A stretch of DNA of 64,000 nucleotides from Pelobates cultripes. Its lineage: Eukaryota > Chordata > Amphibia > Anura > Pelobatidae. The stretch lies in NCBI GenBank assembly GCA_933207985.1, contig OW240916.1, forward strand, positions 130,488,538-130,552,537. The letters run 5' to 3'. The notes beneath the pieces are model-generated. The model had not been told where the DNA came from and searched no databases. It was given only the letters and a program-made list of their open reading frames with translations. Shown here in pieces: positions 1 through 11,329 of the stretch. Within the stretch, counting starts at the first letter, position 1, and the number at the start of each line of letters is the position of its first letter. The position numbers and the translations under genes were made by a program.

Positions 1-147
1 CTATACCACACACTGAGCCATGTACAGACACTACTCACCCTGCTATACCAGATACTGAGCCATGTACAGACACTACTCACCCTGCTATACCACTCACTGA
101 GCCATGTACAGACACTACTCACCCTGCTATACCAGATACTGAGCTGG
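1..147. repeat. 42-bp tandem repeat, about 3.5 units
   Basis: Units begin at 1, 43, 85 and 127. Each carries the same core (ctatacca, then actgagccatgtacagacac). The last unit breaks off near 147. The array probably continues to the left of the window. No coding or regulatory function is visible. Confidence 0.9.
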
Positions 148-399
148 CTCTCGGACAGCACTGACACCAGGATCCTCTGAGAGTCCGCCTGGATGTGGAA
201 AGGCTGCTCCTGGCTTTTCAGTGGGCACAGCAGCTTCTTCGGCCAGCCACTTAGAAAATACATGATGGCCTCTCTGCCCCCCGGCAGCTGTCAGTCTACG
301 CTGTGCTGATCACTCCACCGTTGGTGAGCCGCATTTGGCCCCGTGTTATTGTACCCTGCGGCTCTTCCTCTCCAGTGCAGGAGTCCCGTTGCACAAACT

Positions 400-620
400 A
401 AACGCTCATGCGCAAAGAAGGCGGCCGGCCCACGGAAAGCGCGCGCACGTGCGTTGAAGACGTCTACGCACCGGGTGCGCGCCCGGAAGGTTACGCTACA
501 GGAGCTCTTTACCCTTCCCTCCTACACTCTGTCACCGCGCATGCGTAGAAATGGTAACTTTCCCGCGCAGGTCGCGTGTGTGAAAAAACAGGTAACACAC
601 ACAAAAACCCCTCTGTCACG
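400..620. promoter_or_regulatory. CpG-rich stretch, candidate promoter
   Basis: This is the only CpG-dense stretch here that is not part of a recognisable mobile element. It holds a near-perfect NRF1-type palindrome (GCGCATGCGT, 537-546), a related CATGCGCA at 408-415, and two CACGTG boxes near 447 and 618. Such a cluster is typical of vertebrate housekeeping promoters. No adjoining exon can be recognised: the 97-residue frame across 343-636 has no known domain and starts with GTG. The flank at 148-399 shows nothing identifiable. Promoter function is inference from base composition and motifs. Confidence 0.3.
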
Positions 621-983
621 TGTCCCTGTTTTCTAAACGTTCCATGTTGGTGAGTCTGAGTGTATCACAGAGCTCCACAGCAGCCATACTCCCAGTAATG
701 TATATTTAGGACACATTTTTCATATTCTAAACTGCTCTTTACTTGCATAACTTATTATTGGTAAATCACCTAGAATTTCTCAGAGCAGCCCCGTCCCTGG
801 CCGCATTCTTAATATTAAAGGGAATCTGGCACGTGTCCCTAATTACAGCTGCATCTGTATATCTCTGTTTTTCCATAGTTTGGAAAGTTGTGATTGTGTT
901 TTGTATTTGAGGCATTATTACTTTGTTCTTCAAGTTATGTAGGTTTGTTTATATGTATAGAGATTTCACCACATGTCTAACCC
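621..983. other. Unassigned sequence
   Basis: I see no open frame, terminal repeat or RNA gene in this stretch. It is ordinary AT-rich sequence between the CpG-rich segment and the left end of the nested element block. Confidence 0.6.
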
Positions 984-1078
984 TATAGTGGAATAGATGC
1001 TGTAGCTACACTTTTATTCCCTTTTTGTTAGGCTATCCGTACACCCCGTTCGTTTACCGAACCAACTCTGTGTGGTCC
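984..1078 (+). repeat. Left LTR of outer Gmr1-type element, first piece
   Basis: The segment from TATAGTGGAATAGATGC to gtgtggtcc matches 41382-41478 with scattered differences. The LTR resumes at 38415 after a 37-kb interruption. The start is assigned by alignment with the right LTR, where the purine tract aaggggaagcag immediately precedes it. Confidence 0.75.
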
Positions 1079-1689
1079 TGATACAGGAAAACACAGCAGA
1101 AGCCACACACAGAGAGATGGACACAAGTCTATTCAGGAAGTAACAGGTCTTTTATTTACACACCGATCGGGTCTCAGATGAACTCCTGTTCCAAAAATAT
1201 CTGAGAGGCAAAGCATAGATTGCAGAAGCTTTTTGTTAACTGCATATCCCCTCCCATACAGTATAACCCCTCCTATATTCCTCAGACCAATCAGCACACA
1301 GGATATTCAGGATCACCTTATATGGGCAGACCACATAGCTTGTTAACCCCTTAAGGATGGAGCCAAATGTACAAGTTGTGATCAAAACAAAATGTAAACA
1401 AACCACAGAATTTGACTCTCTGTCTGTTCAACTATAATTTACCTCTTTCATACTAAGTGCACCCACACTTATTATATATCGGTTTGTTCAGGGGAAACAG
1501 GGCTTTCATTCCATATCAAACATTCATATATAGAACTCCATTTTATATGAATAAAATCTAAAAAAGTTTAAAAAATTAAGAAATTTTGATATTTTTCAAT
1601 TTCTGCATGTCAATTTAACTGATAATGTCACAATACTGTTTGGTTTTACTGCAATAAAACATACATATTTGTATTCAGAAATGTCTCAT

Positions 1690-4600
1690 GAATAAAACAC
1701 TACCCCCCATGTATACGTTTTATGGTGTTTTTGAACGTTACATGGTCAAATATACATCTTGTCTATTTATTTATTTTTTACATAGAAATTTCACAGATTG
1801 GTTTGCTGGGCTTAGGTTGCCTTTGAGACCATATGGCAGCCAAGAAATGTAAGTTACGCCATCATGGCATACCATTTGAAAAAGTACACATCCCAGGGTA
1901 TTCAAAATGGGGTATGCCCAGTCTTTTGTAGCAGCCACTTGGGCATAAACGCTAGCCCAAGTTAGTGTTCATTTTTTTTTTCATTTTTCAAATAAAAACT
2001 GTACTTTTGCTGATAATATTATTGTCAGTATATAGTTTACTGCCCTGAAACACTCCTAGTTCTGTTCAGTGATGTCTCACGAGCGGCACGGTATGCCCTA
2101 TGCATAGGTTTTAGGCGGTTTTTGAAAGTTACAGGGTCATATATACGGCTTACCCATTTATGCTTTTTCACAATGGAATTTGTCAGATTAGTTTGCTGTG
2201 TCTAGGCTGCCTTTGAGACCGTATGGCAGCCAAAAAATGAAAACTACCCCTAATGGCATACCATTTGAAAAAGTAGACATCCCAGGGTATTCAAAATGGG
2301 GTATGGCCAGTCTTTTGTAGTAGCCACTTGGGCACAAATGCTAGCCAAAGTTAGTGTTCCATTTTTTATTTTATTTTTTGCATTTTTCACATAAAAACTG
2401 TACTTTTACTGATAATATTAACGTCAGTATATAGTCTACTGCCCTGAAACCCTCCTAGTTCTGTTCAGTGATGTCTCACAAGCGCCACGGTACCCCCCAT
2501 GTATAGGTTTTATGGGGTTTTTGAAAGTTACAGGGTCTTATATATGGCTTATCAATTTATGCTTTTTCACATTCAAATTTGTCAGATTAGTCTGCTGTGA
2601 CAAGGCCGCCTTTGAGACCGTATGGCAGCCAAGAAATGAAAATTACCCCTTAATGGCATACCATTTGAAAAAGTAGACATCCCAGGGTATTCAAAATGGG
2701 GTATGGCCAGTCTTTTGTAGTAGCCACTTGGGCACAAATGCTAGCCAAAGTTAGTGTTCCGTTTTTTTTTTTTTTGCGTTTTTCACATAAAAACTGTACT
2801 TTTACTGATAATATTAATATCCGTATATAGTCTACTGCACTGAAACCCTCCTAGTTCTTTTCAGTGATGTCTCACAAGCGCCACGGTACCCCCCATGTAT
2901 AGGTTTTATGTTTTTTTTTTTAAAGTTACAGGGTCATATATACGGCTTATCCATTTATGCTTTTTCACAATGAAATTTGTCAGATTAGTTTGCTGTGTCT
3001 AGGCTCCCTTTGAGACCGTATGGCAGCCAAGAAATGAAAACTACCCCTTAATGGCATACCTTTTGAAAAAGTAGACATCCCAGGGTATTCAAAATAGGGT
3101 ATGGCCAGTCTTTTGTAGTAGCCACTTGGGCACAAATGCTAGCCAAAGTTAGTGTTCCGTTTTTGTTTTTTTTTTTGCGTTTTTCACATAAAAACTGTAC
3201 TTTTACTGATAATATTAACTTCCGTATATAGTCTACTGCCCTGAAACCCTCCTAGTTCTGTTCAGTGGTGTCTCACAAGCGTCACGGTACCCCCCATGTA
3301 TAGGTTTTATGGGGTTTTTGAAAGTTACAGGGTCTTATATACGGCTTATCAATTTATGCTTTTTCACATTCAAATTTGTCAGATTAGTCTGCTGTGACAA
3401 GGCTGCCTTTGAGACCGTATGGCAGCCACAAAATTAAATTTACCCCCTTCATGGCATACCATTTGTAGACATCCCAGGGTATTCAAAATGGGGTATGGCC
3501 AGTCTTTTGTAGTAGCCACTTGGGCACAAACCCTAGCCAAAGTTAGTGTTTGTGTTGTTTTTTTTCATTTTTCACATAAAAACTGTAATTTTACTGATAA
3601 TTTTATTGTCAGTATGTAGTTTACTGCCCTGAAACACTCCTAGTTCTGTTCATTGACGTCTCACGAGCGCCACAGTACCCCCCATGTATAGGTTTTATGG
3701 GGTTTTTGAAATTTTCAAGGGTCTTACATACGCCTGTCCATTTTTGGTTTTAAACATTGAAAATTGGCAAAGCGATTTTCTGGGCCTATCTTGCCTTTGA
3801 GAGAGCATGGCAGCCTGGGTAAAATTATTTTCACTATTATGGCATACCATTTTCAAAAGTAGGCAACCCAGAGTATTTCAAATGGTGCATTTTAAGATGT
3901 TTAGTCTAACCACTTTATCAGAAATGAAGGGCCCAAATAGCGGTAATAGATCAGTTTGTGCATTTTTCCACACATGAAATCACTTTTCACAGGACATTTC
4001 CTATTCCTGGTATGAGTTATTGCAACAAAGCCTCACTATTTTTTTTTAACATTGTCTCCTGAATATAACAGTACGCCATGTACCAGATTTTGGGGAAGTC
4101 ACAGGGACAAATATATTAGATGTCCATTTCAAAATTGGAAATTTGGCAAAGTGATTTTCTGGGCCTACCTCACCTTTGAGAGAGCATGGCAGCCTGGGTA
4201 ATAACATTTCCACTATTATGGCATACCATTTTCAAAAGTAGGCAACCCAGAGTATAACAAATGGCATAATTTGAGATGTTTGGTCTAACCACATTATCAG
4301 AAATGAAGGGCCCACAGTGGTTACTGTTTTATTTGTTATTTTTTACACACATGTACTCACTTTTCACAGGACATTTCCTATTCCTGGTATGATTTATTGC
4401 AACAAAACCTCACAATTTTTTTGTCTTTTTAATCACATAAATTGCATTTTCACTAGAAATGTCATAATCCTATGTCACGTGCGTGGGCTATAGGCCCAGC
4501 CGAGACAGTGGGGAGAGTGTGGAAGTGACAGGGTTAATGACACCAGACCCCTGGTTACCTGTTGCTAGTCCCAGCAACCACTGAATTAACACCTGCAATC

Positions 4601-5600
4601 CCTTCTACACTAACCCCCTTAGTACACACTTTACTGCCACCACCAAGACTTTTAAACCCGGGCGTCTTAGGTTACCCCACACACAGGAGAATTATAGTAT
4701 CACAGTTCTACTTTTACTGATAAAACATATATAGTTAACCCTTTTTGGTAACGTGTTTACCTGAGCTTTCCTCTGGAGAGTGAAGCTCATAGAGAACAGA
4801 GACACAAGCTGATTAAGTAAACATTTAATCTGACAAAAAGGATTCACAGTGCTGAGTACAAAATACGGAAATAAATGACATACAGATAACAAACTGCAAA
4901 ACAGTACATAAAATAAAATAGGAGAAAACACAAGAAATTCCTTACATGTAGTTACCCCATATAGAATTCTTGTGGGAGTCTTAGATGGTAAAGGTCTCCT
5001 AGAAGTTGCTGACAAAAGAAAAATGAATAACTGACCTCCCTGGATAGTCCAACACCCTCATATATCTAAACTAGTTGTTTCTCAGTGGGCAGACCCCTGG
5101 GGGGGGGATCAGAGGGGGTTGGTCTGGCAGTCTATTGCCCACTCTATGAAATTCCTTGTGTCCAGCTCTGGTGATGGCTATCTAGATGTTTTATGGTCTA
5201 GGCCTGGTGCAAGATCAAAGACCACAATAAATGTCATCCCAAGGTTTACAAAAAACAACTCTTAACATATAGAAACACACATCAAACACCAACTCATGCT
5301 TTTGGCATGACATCCTAGTATTAGTTAGTGCACTAAAACCTCAGTATTTCGATTTAACACTGTCTTCTGAATATAACAGTACCCCCACGTATCATTATTT
5401 CAGATTTTTTCCGATAAGTACAGGGCAAAATACATTAGATGCCCTTTTAGCTTGTAAGTTTGGCAAAGTGATTTTCGGGGCCTATGTGGCTATTCAGAGA
5501 GCATGGCAGCCTGGGTAATAACATTTCCACCGTTGTGGCATACCATTTTCAAAAGTAGGCAAGCCAGAGTACAACAAAATGCAGACCTTAAGATGTTGTT
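1690..5600. repeat. Tandem array with ~390-400 bp unit inside the piggyBac element
   Basis: The anchor gcctttgagacc recurs at about 1819, 2209, 2608, 3006, 3405, 3793 and 4172, with a decayed copy near 5490. Spacing is 398-399 bp between the central copies and 379-390 bp at the edges. Each unit also carries the phrases ggcataccattt, cccagggtattcaaaatgg and cataaaaactgtac. The central units resemble one another most, as expected of local unequal exchange. No unit encodes a sustained frame. An inverted stretch of the same family lies at 41784-43975. Confidence 0.9.
4473..5312. mobile_element. Solo LTR inserted in the tandem array
   Basis: The 840-bp insert begins TGTCACGTGCG and ends GGCATGACA, with the 5-bp duplication TCCTA on both sides (4468-4472 and 5313-5317). 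It interrupts the array between its last two units. There is no internal coding region, so it is a solo LTR of an unidentified LTR retrotransposon or retrovirus. The 107-residue frame on the - strand across it has no recognisable domain. Confidence 0.85.
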
Positions 5601-5726
5601 AGAGTAGTTGGTAAAACAAGCCAATGGGTCGGTACAGGCAGCTAACAAAGCGTAGTCAGGACAAGCCGAGGTCAGTAATCCAGGGAAATCAAGCAAACAA
5701 ACTGCCAAAGTCCCATACAGAGTGAT

Positions 5727-7168
5727 TTAGAAGTTCAGCTCTGTATGGTAGACTTTGAAACAGTCTGTTATGCAGAGGCCGGGTTTAGATGGACAAGTTG
5801 GGCAATAATAACTAGAGTCCTTTCGGACTCCTTTCTTGTAGAAAACACTGCACTTTTTGGGGGAATTTCTTTTACTAGCGGTGGCAGGTATTCGGGAAGG
5901 GAAGTGTTTGCCACAAAGTCTTTGGAGATCTTCTGATCCCAAAGTGGGATTGGGGGGGCTGGGTAAATAATAAATGTGACAAAAGGCTTAGAGTGAAGTC
6001 TAGGAAAGGGCAGGGCCTACCTATGACCTCTTTTTTATAGAGGACATAGGCATTGAAAATTGCAATCTGGCTCACATAGATTGCAATTTTCTTGTACATG
6101 TCCTAGTTTTCCGGTTCACTAGATAGGGCTGTATGCATTGGTCAGCCAAAGCCATGCGATTCTTCCTCACTGTGCCACAGGCTAGGGTTTAAAAGTAATA
6201 TCAATTTTTAAATAACTGTATACTGGTATAATAATTGTCAACCCATAGCCTATATCCCTTATTTAACAAGGGAAGGATTAGATTCCAAACAATCTTTCCA
6301 CTTGTACCCACAGAATCAGGACATTCTGGTGGGTCAAGATGGCTATCCTTCCCCTGGTAAATGTGAAACGCCCATGTGTAACCAGTACAGGATTCGCATA
6401 ATTTATAAAATTTAACGTCATATCGGGACCGCTTAGAAGGAATGTATTGCTTAAATAGCAGTCGACCTTTGAATTTCATAATGGACTCGTCAATTGAAAT
6501 ATCTTTATCGGGGATATAATTTTCAGAAAATTTGTCTGACAGGAGTTGGATAAAGGGCCGAATTTTATAGAGCCTGTCAAACAGTGGGTCATTTCTAGGG
6601 GGACACAGTGAGTTGTAAAATGAAGGAATCGCAGCAGTTGCAGATAGCGATCCCTCTGCATAACCTCAGGGAAAAGAGGGGTAGCCAGGATGCGTTGCTT
6701 GCTCCAGTAGGACCTGATACTGGGCTTTTTAACTATACCCATCACTAGGGTTAAAGCCCAAAACCGCTTCATCTCTGCGACATCCGTGGGTCTCCACATA
6801 TTCCTGCGATTATGATGGGACCCCGGATGTGCAGAGAGATACTGCATAGCAAACAAATTTGATTGCTGAGCCATGAGCTCAAATACATCGTCCGACATAA
6901 ATAGCTCAAAAAAACTAATTGGCTCGCAGTCGTCCACTGTTACAGTGATGCCAGGTGTAACCGTGAACGGCGGTATTTCTGGTGCCATCATGTTTGAAGG
7001 CACCCAGTCTCCCTCTGGCATTGGGCATTCTGAGCGTCCTCTTGTGAGTGGTGGTGGGGCACCATCACTTGAGGTCTCACTCAGAGGCTCAATGTCAGAG
7101 GCAGTGATAGTGTCACTGTCTTGCAGAGACAGTGTCTTGCCTCCTCGGCTGAGTAGCGACGTGCCATT
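5727..7168 (-). pseudogene. PGBD4-like piggyBac transposase, frameshifted
   Basis: The remnant runs from an ATG at 7168 (MARRYSAEEA) to a stop at 5727. The N-terminal acidic region and DDE-domain start are readable in the frame down to 6476, with MWRPTDVAEMKRFWAL and YWSKQRI. The next frame carries MKFKGRLLFKQY and WVDNYYTS, which surround catalytic-aspartate positions of the family. Near 6110-6180 a further frame reads ACGTVRKNR. The C-terminal cysteine-rich domain is readable at 5727-5860 with YYCPTC, PGLC and CF..YHT. At least four frame changes separate these blocks, so no active protein can be made. In an intact element it would cut and paste at TTAA. Confidence 0.9.
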
Positions 7169-7740
7169 CTAGGGGGAAAAAAATTAAGTGAAAAGGGCTA
7201 AGGGGCTAATTAATTAACTACCTGCCTAACACCCACTACCCACCCTCAAAAATAAAATAAATGTACTGATCACAGTATAGGCAGCTGCGATCAGTACTGA
7301 AAGGGTTATTTTTAAGTTATGAAAAAAAATAACCCTAAAAAAAAAAAAAAAGTCAGCCTGATCAGAGAGCCCTCTGATCACAGTGATCACTGATATAGTA
7401 CCGTACGCAGATATACTGTACAGTAAAGTGATCACGGCAGCGGGGAAAGGGTAATGGAGATTTGGGTTGCTGCAACTGACACAAAGGGTCAAAAAAAATG
7501 AGAAATTATTTTTTTTGACCCCAAATTTTTTTTAAAATAAAGTACAAAAGTACTTGATGCCCTATTCAGCTGATGACAGTAATAAACTGTGATCAGTGCT
7601 GAAAGGGTTAAATAAAATATATATTTTTAAAACTTTTATAAAGTAATAAAACTTTTTTTTTTTTCACAGGAGCTCTAAAACCAACGATGTCTCTGCCTCT
7701 CTCTCTCAGATCGAAGTGAGCTGAGGTCATTGGCTGACAC
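7169..7740. other. AT-rich 5' flank of the piggyBac transposase
   Basis: This is non-coding sequence between the transposase start and the palindrome block. It contains homopolymer A/T runs and short GATCACAGTGATCAC-like palindromes. No frame or recognisable promoter stands out. Confidence 0.5.
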
Positions 7741-8365
7741 ATAGTAATAGTGATCACAGTGACTGGCTGTCACTGTGATCACCTCCTGCAGATTGGTTAT
7801 TTGAGCACAGGGGGGAGTGCCTGGGTGGTACAAGCACTCCCCCTACCGATCTGCAGGGGGATCATGGTGCCTGTTACATGTATCAGCCATTAGGCTGACA
7901 CATGTAACACTGATCGCAGTGACAGGCTGTCACTGCAATCAGAGCTCTTTGAGATCGCAGTGACAGCCTGTCACTGCGCTCAGAAGGTGCAGATCGCGGT
8001 CACTGACCCCAGGGGGACTGCCTGGGGGGCCAGGTAAGTCCCCCGACCGCGATCTGCACAGCAGAAAGCCGCCGGGCACATGTGTGTGATCGCAGTGACA
8101 GCCTGTCACTGCGATCACACAGTGCAGATCGCGGTCACTGACCCCAGGGGGACTGCCTGGGGGGCCAGGTATGTCCCCCGACCGCGATCTGCACAGGGGT
8201 AGCCGCTGGCCACGTGTGTCAGCCGATTTGAAATTGGCTGACACACGTTAAATACTGATCGCAGTGACAGCCTGTCACTGCGATCAGAGGCTGCAGATCG
8301 CGGTCACCGGCCACAGGGGGGGTTGCCTGGGGGGCCAGGCATCCCCCCCGACCGCGATCTGCAGC
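7741..8365. repeat. Block of palindromic subterminal repeats
   Basis: Five near-perfect palindromes of about 30 bp recur at 7750-7782, 7911-7941, 7951-7980, 8084-8120 and 8255-8287. They are built on GATCGCAGTGACAG and its complement. Between them lie three longer inverted repeats with arms GCAGATCGCGGTC and GACCGCGATCTGC, at about 7989-8058, 8123-8195 and 8290-8364, each enclosing a G/C-rich spacer. The block lies just inside the right end of the piggyBac element. Subterminal repeats often bind transposase, but that role is inference here. Confidence 0.85.
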
Positions 8366-8599
8366 GGGTGATTAGCGCCGGCCACGTGGGCGGCCATTAT
8401 AGAGACGGCGTACTATTACTCCCGCTGGCGTTTAGAGCCGGCTCCTGCAGGGCGTAATAGTACGCCCTCCAGATTTAAGGGGTTAAAGACAAAGGAATTT
8501 GCTTTCCACTTCTGTACATGCTCAGTATACTGATGACTCATCCAACTGTTTGTAATCAGATACTAATTAGCATATGCCACGTGGAGATTTCGGCCTACT

Positions 8600-8980
8600 T
8601 GTAGAATATTGCATATTCTGTATGTTCCTATTCAATACATATTAAGGTGTGGCTGTCTAATGGGTTAAACAGAACAGATGGTGTTTGCTATTCTGTAACA
8701 TGAGGTCTCTGGAATTTGCTGTATAAGAGATCTGAGGCGGTCTTTATATAGGGAACTTCCTTATATGGCAGGGTCTAAACTAAACGTTATGCCGTAATTT
8801 GGGGTATATAGAGCCAAGGACAAAGGATTACAGGCTCTTCCTGCTACGATCCGTTTTGCTCTCCTCTCTGATGTCAAGACGACTCTCTGTAACGTCGTTA
8901 AGATTTACCATCTGTTAAGTATAAGATTGTTTGCTGTTGAATGTAGAATAAATACTTATTTTTTATAAAGAACGTCAGAT
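8600..8980 (+). repeat. ERV 5' LTR, 3'-truncated
   Basis: It matches 37866-38247 almost exactly. It starts TGTAGAATATTGC and contains a TATA-like tttatataggg near 8751 and AATAAA near 8947. The match stops at CAGAT (8976-8980), beyond which the 3' LTR has 132 more bases. Here pol begins instead. Confidence 0.9.
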
Positions 8981-10882
8981 CCCACAGAGGCAGTATAGAT
9001 TACCCCCAGATTCAATTGATTCTATTGCAAGTGTCATTAATGATTTGGAACAGAAAGGAATAATTAGAAAAGCAAATAGTCCATGCAATCATAATCTGTG
9101 GCCAATTTTGAAAAAAGAATCGAATTCCTGGAGATTAACAATTGATTTACGTACATTAAACAAATACACACCACCTTCTGCACATGTGGTGGCAGAAACC
9201 CCAGATATAATGTCACGATTGACGTCAACGGCTAAGGTATACTCAGTACTAGATGTAAGTAATGGGTTTTTCTCTGTACCACTAAAGCATAGTTGTCAGT
9301 ATAAGTTTGCTTTTACATTTCAAAATCAGCAATATGTGTTTACTGTGTTACCCCAGGGTTTTCACAGTTCTCCAACATATTTTCATCAGGCATTGGCAAA
9401 AGTTTTGTCTAAGTTTTCTAGGCCAGAATGCTTGTTACAATATGTTGATGATATGCTTTTGCAGACTGAAACTGAGGAAGAACACCTGATTCTGTTAAAT
9501 GAATTATTTTTCCTTTTGCAGGATTCTGGTTTAAAACTGAATACACGCAAAGTAACACTGATGCAACCAGAAGTACAATACTTGGGTGTACACATTGGTC
9601 CAGGACACAAGAAGCCAGTGCAGGAAAGAATCAAAACAATTTCTTCTCTTCCTGTACCGACTTTACACAAGGCCTTACGCCAGTTCCTAGGATTAATGAA
9701 TTTTTCCAGAGAATTCATTGAAGGGTTCGCTGAAAAAGCCAAACCTTTATATGATCTCTTGAAAAATAGTGAATCTTCATTTGGACCATGGACAGATGAA
9801 CATCAGAATGCATTTGAGGTACTTAAAAGAGACTTACAGGTTGCACCTGCTTTAGCGACAATACATCCAACTGCATCTTTTGCAATTCAAGTACATACTT
9901 CAGAGACGGCTGTCTCCGCAGTACTATTACAATTGCAGCAAGAGATATGGAGAATAGTGGGATATTTTTCTAAAATTCTTTCCCCAGTGGAAAGAGGGCT
10001 AGAAATTTGTGCCAGACATTTGGTAGGAGTACATTTTGCGGTAATGGCAACTGAACACATAGTGGGATTCAAGGACATAATTCTGCAAACACCACATACA
10101 CCTTTTGAAATTACTTCTTGAAAAAGGAATTCCAGGTGTGTCACATCAGAGATTTTCACAATGGTTAATAGCTCTATCACCAAAGCAAATTAAGGTAAAA
10201 CATAAGGCAAAGTATGTACTTCCACAACTAATGCAATTTGAGGGTAAACCCCATAAATGTTTAGCAGAAGTTGAAGAGAATTTTCTTTCTCTTTTCAGAA
10301 AGGAAGCAAGTGAATCTGATGAACCTGTGTTTGTTGACGGGTCCAGATTCTGTTCAGATGGGAAGTACTATACAGGTTATGCTATATGGTATCCAAAACG
10401 AAGATATTCAGTTGAGCATAAATTGCCAGGTCATTTGTCAGCACAGAGAGCAGAACTAGAAGCATTAAAAACAGTACTGACACTTGAGGAAAAAGAAGGG
10501 CGTCCCCTAGTGATATATAGTGATAGTTCATATGTGGTTAGATCACTAACAGAACATTTAGCTATATGGAAAAGAAGAGGGTTCGTAGATGCCTCAAATA
10601 AAGTGTTAGCACACAAAGAGACACTAGAGACCATATTTGGAATTGCGTCTCAAGGGCCATGTTTACATGCTATAGTTAAAGTTCCTGCCCATCAAAAAGG
10701 TAAAGATTTACTTAGTGAAGAAAATGAAATAGCTGATAAATTTGCAAAAAGAGCAGCTTTAACTGGTGAAAATGCATTGCAGACAGAGCCTATGTCAGTA
10801 GCAGTGGTTAGAAAGACTAACACACAGCCTCCATCTTTTGCAGAAGAACAGGCAAAGGATTCGTCCCTTGCGGCTTCTCAGG
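8976..10882 (+). pseudogene. pol: ERV pol: reverse transcriptase and RNase H
   Basis: The frame is open from the LTR junction to a stop at 10121 and covers the reverse transcriptase. Visible motifs are LTIDLRTLNKY, LPQGFHSSPTYFHQAL, YVDDMLLQ and LNFSREF. The next frame (from about 10105) carries the tether and RNase H, with VFVDGS, AELEAL and YSDSSYVV, which supply the usual acidic active-site residues. The frame change lies near 10105-10120. The pol sequence is then cut at 10882 by the chromodomain element and resumes at 20681 with integrase. The reverse transcriptase itself looks well preserved. Gag and protease upstream are absent. Confidence 0.9.
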
Positions 10883-11316
10883 TGTCAGGGTTTCTTTGCT
10901 GTTTTAAACAGCCACCCTTCCTTTTTCAGTGTCTGAGGTTTCAGCTGTAATTAACGATCAGCTCCTTCAGCATGTTGCCCCGGTTACTCACCTGAGAATA
11001 GTAATCAACCCTGCTGCTAATCAGTTCAGCCTATTTAAGCAGCAAATCCCAGAACCTCCTTGCCCTTGCGTGGTTTCCTGTCCCCCAGAAGTCTCCTTGT
11101 TCCTGTGTTTCCTGTTTGCTCCTGGTTCCTGACTCTGGCCTTGTTCCTGACTCCGCTGCCCTCCGTGCTCCTGATCCTGGCTCGTCTGACTACCCGCTCT
11201 GGTGACTGACCCCTGCTTGCCTCCTGGACTTTGCTTTTGGTGATTTCTTTGTTATTTATTAAATAAAGGTGTTTTTGCATCTAGATCTGTCTCTGTCTGG
11301 TTCCTGGTTCCTGACA
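10883..11316 (+). repeat. 5' LTR of the chromodomain element
   Basis: It starts TGTCAGGGTTTC and ends CCTGACA. A TATA-like TATTTAA lies at 11032-11038 and AATAAA at 11262-11267. Transcription would therefore start near 11062 and polyadenylation would follow about 11285. The same sequence recurs at 20254-20680. Confidence 0.93.
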
Positions 11317-11318
11317 TT

Positions 11319-11328
11319 ACGCAAGGGC
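11319..11328 (+). promoter_or_regulatory. Candidate self-priming primer-binding site
   Basis: ACGCAAGGGC lies two bases after the 5' LTR. It is perfectly complementary to GCCCTTGCGT at 11062-11071, which begins 30 bp after the start of the TATA-like box, where the RNA should start. No tRNA-type TGG follows the LTR. This matches the self-priming arrangement known from Tf1, where the 5' end of the element's own RNA primes minus-strand synthesis. Confidence 0.7.
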
Positions 11329-11329
11329 C

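Larger units (their letters stand above)
1347..8482 (-). mobile_element. piggyBac-superfamily DNA transposon, degenerate
   Basis: It is flanked by TTAA at 1343-1346 and 8483-8486. It begins CCCCTTAAGGATGGAGCC, and the other end reads CCCCTTAAATCTGGAGGGC on the - strand, so the two ends share an imperfect terminal inverted repeat starting CCCCTTAA. A PGBD4-like transposase pseudogene lies at 5727-7168 on -. Left of it is a long tandem array, right of it a set of palindromes, and a solo LTR interrupts the array. At about 7.1 kb (6.3 kb without the solo LTR) it is long for the family because of the array. Confidence 0.85.

Noticed and set aside
343..636. 97-residue frame as a host gene
   Set aside because: It starts at GTG, lies in CpG-rich sequence where stops are rare by composition, and has no recognisable domain or splice context.
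4692..5015. 107-residue frame on - as a gene
   Set aside because: It lies wholly inside a solo LTR with a clear target duplication and has no known motif.
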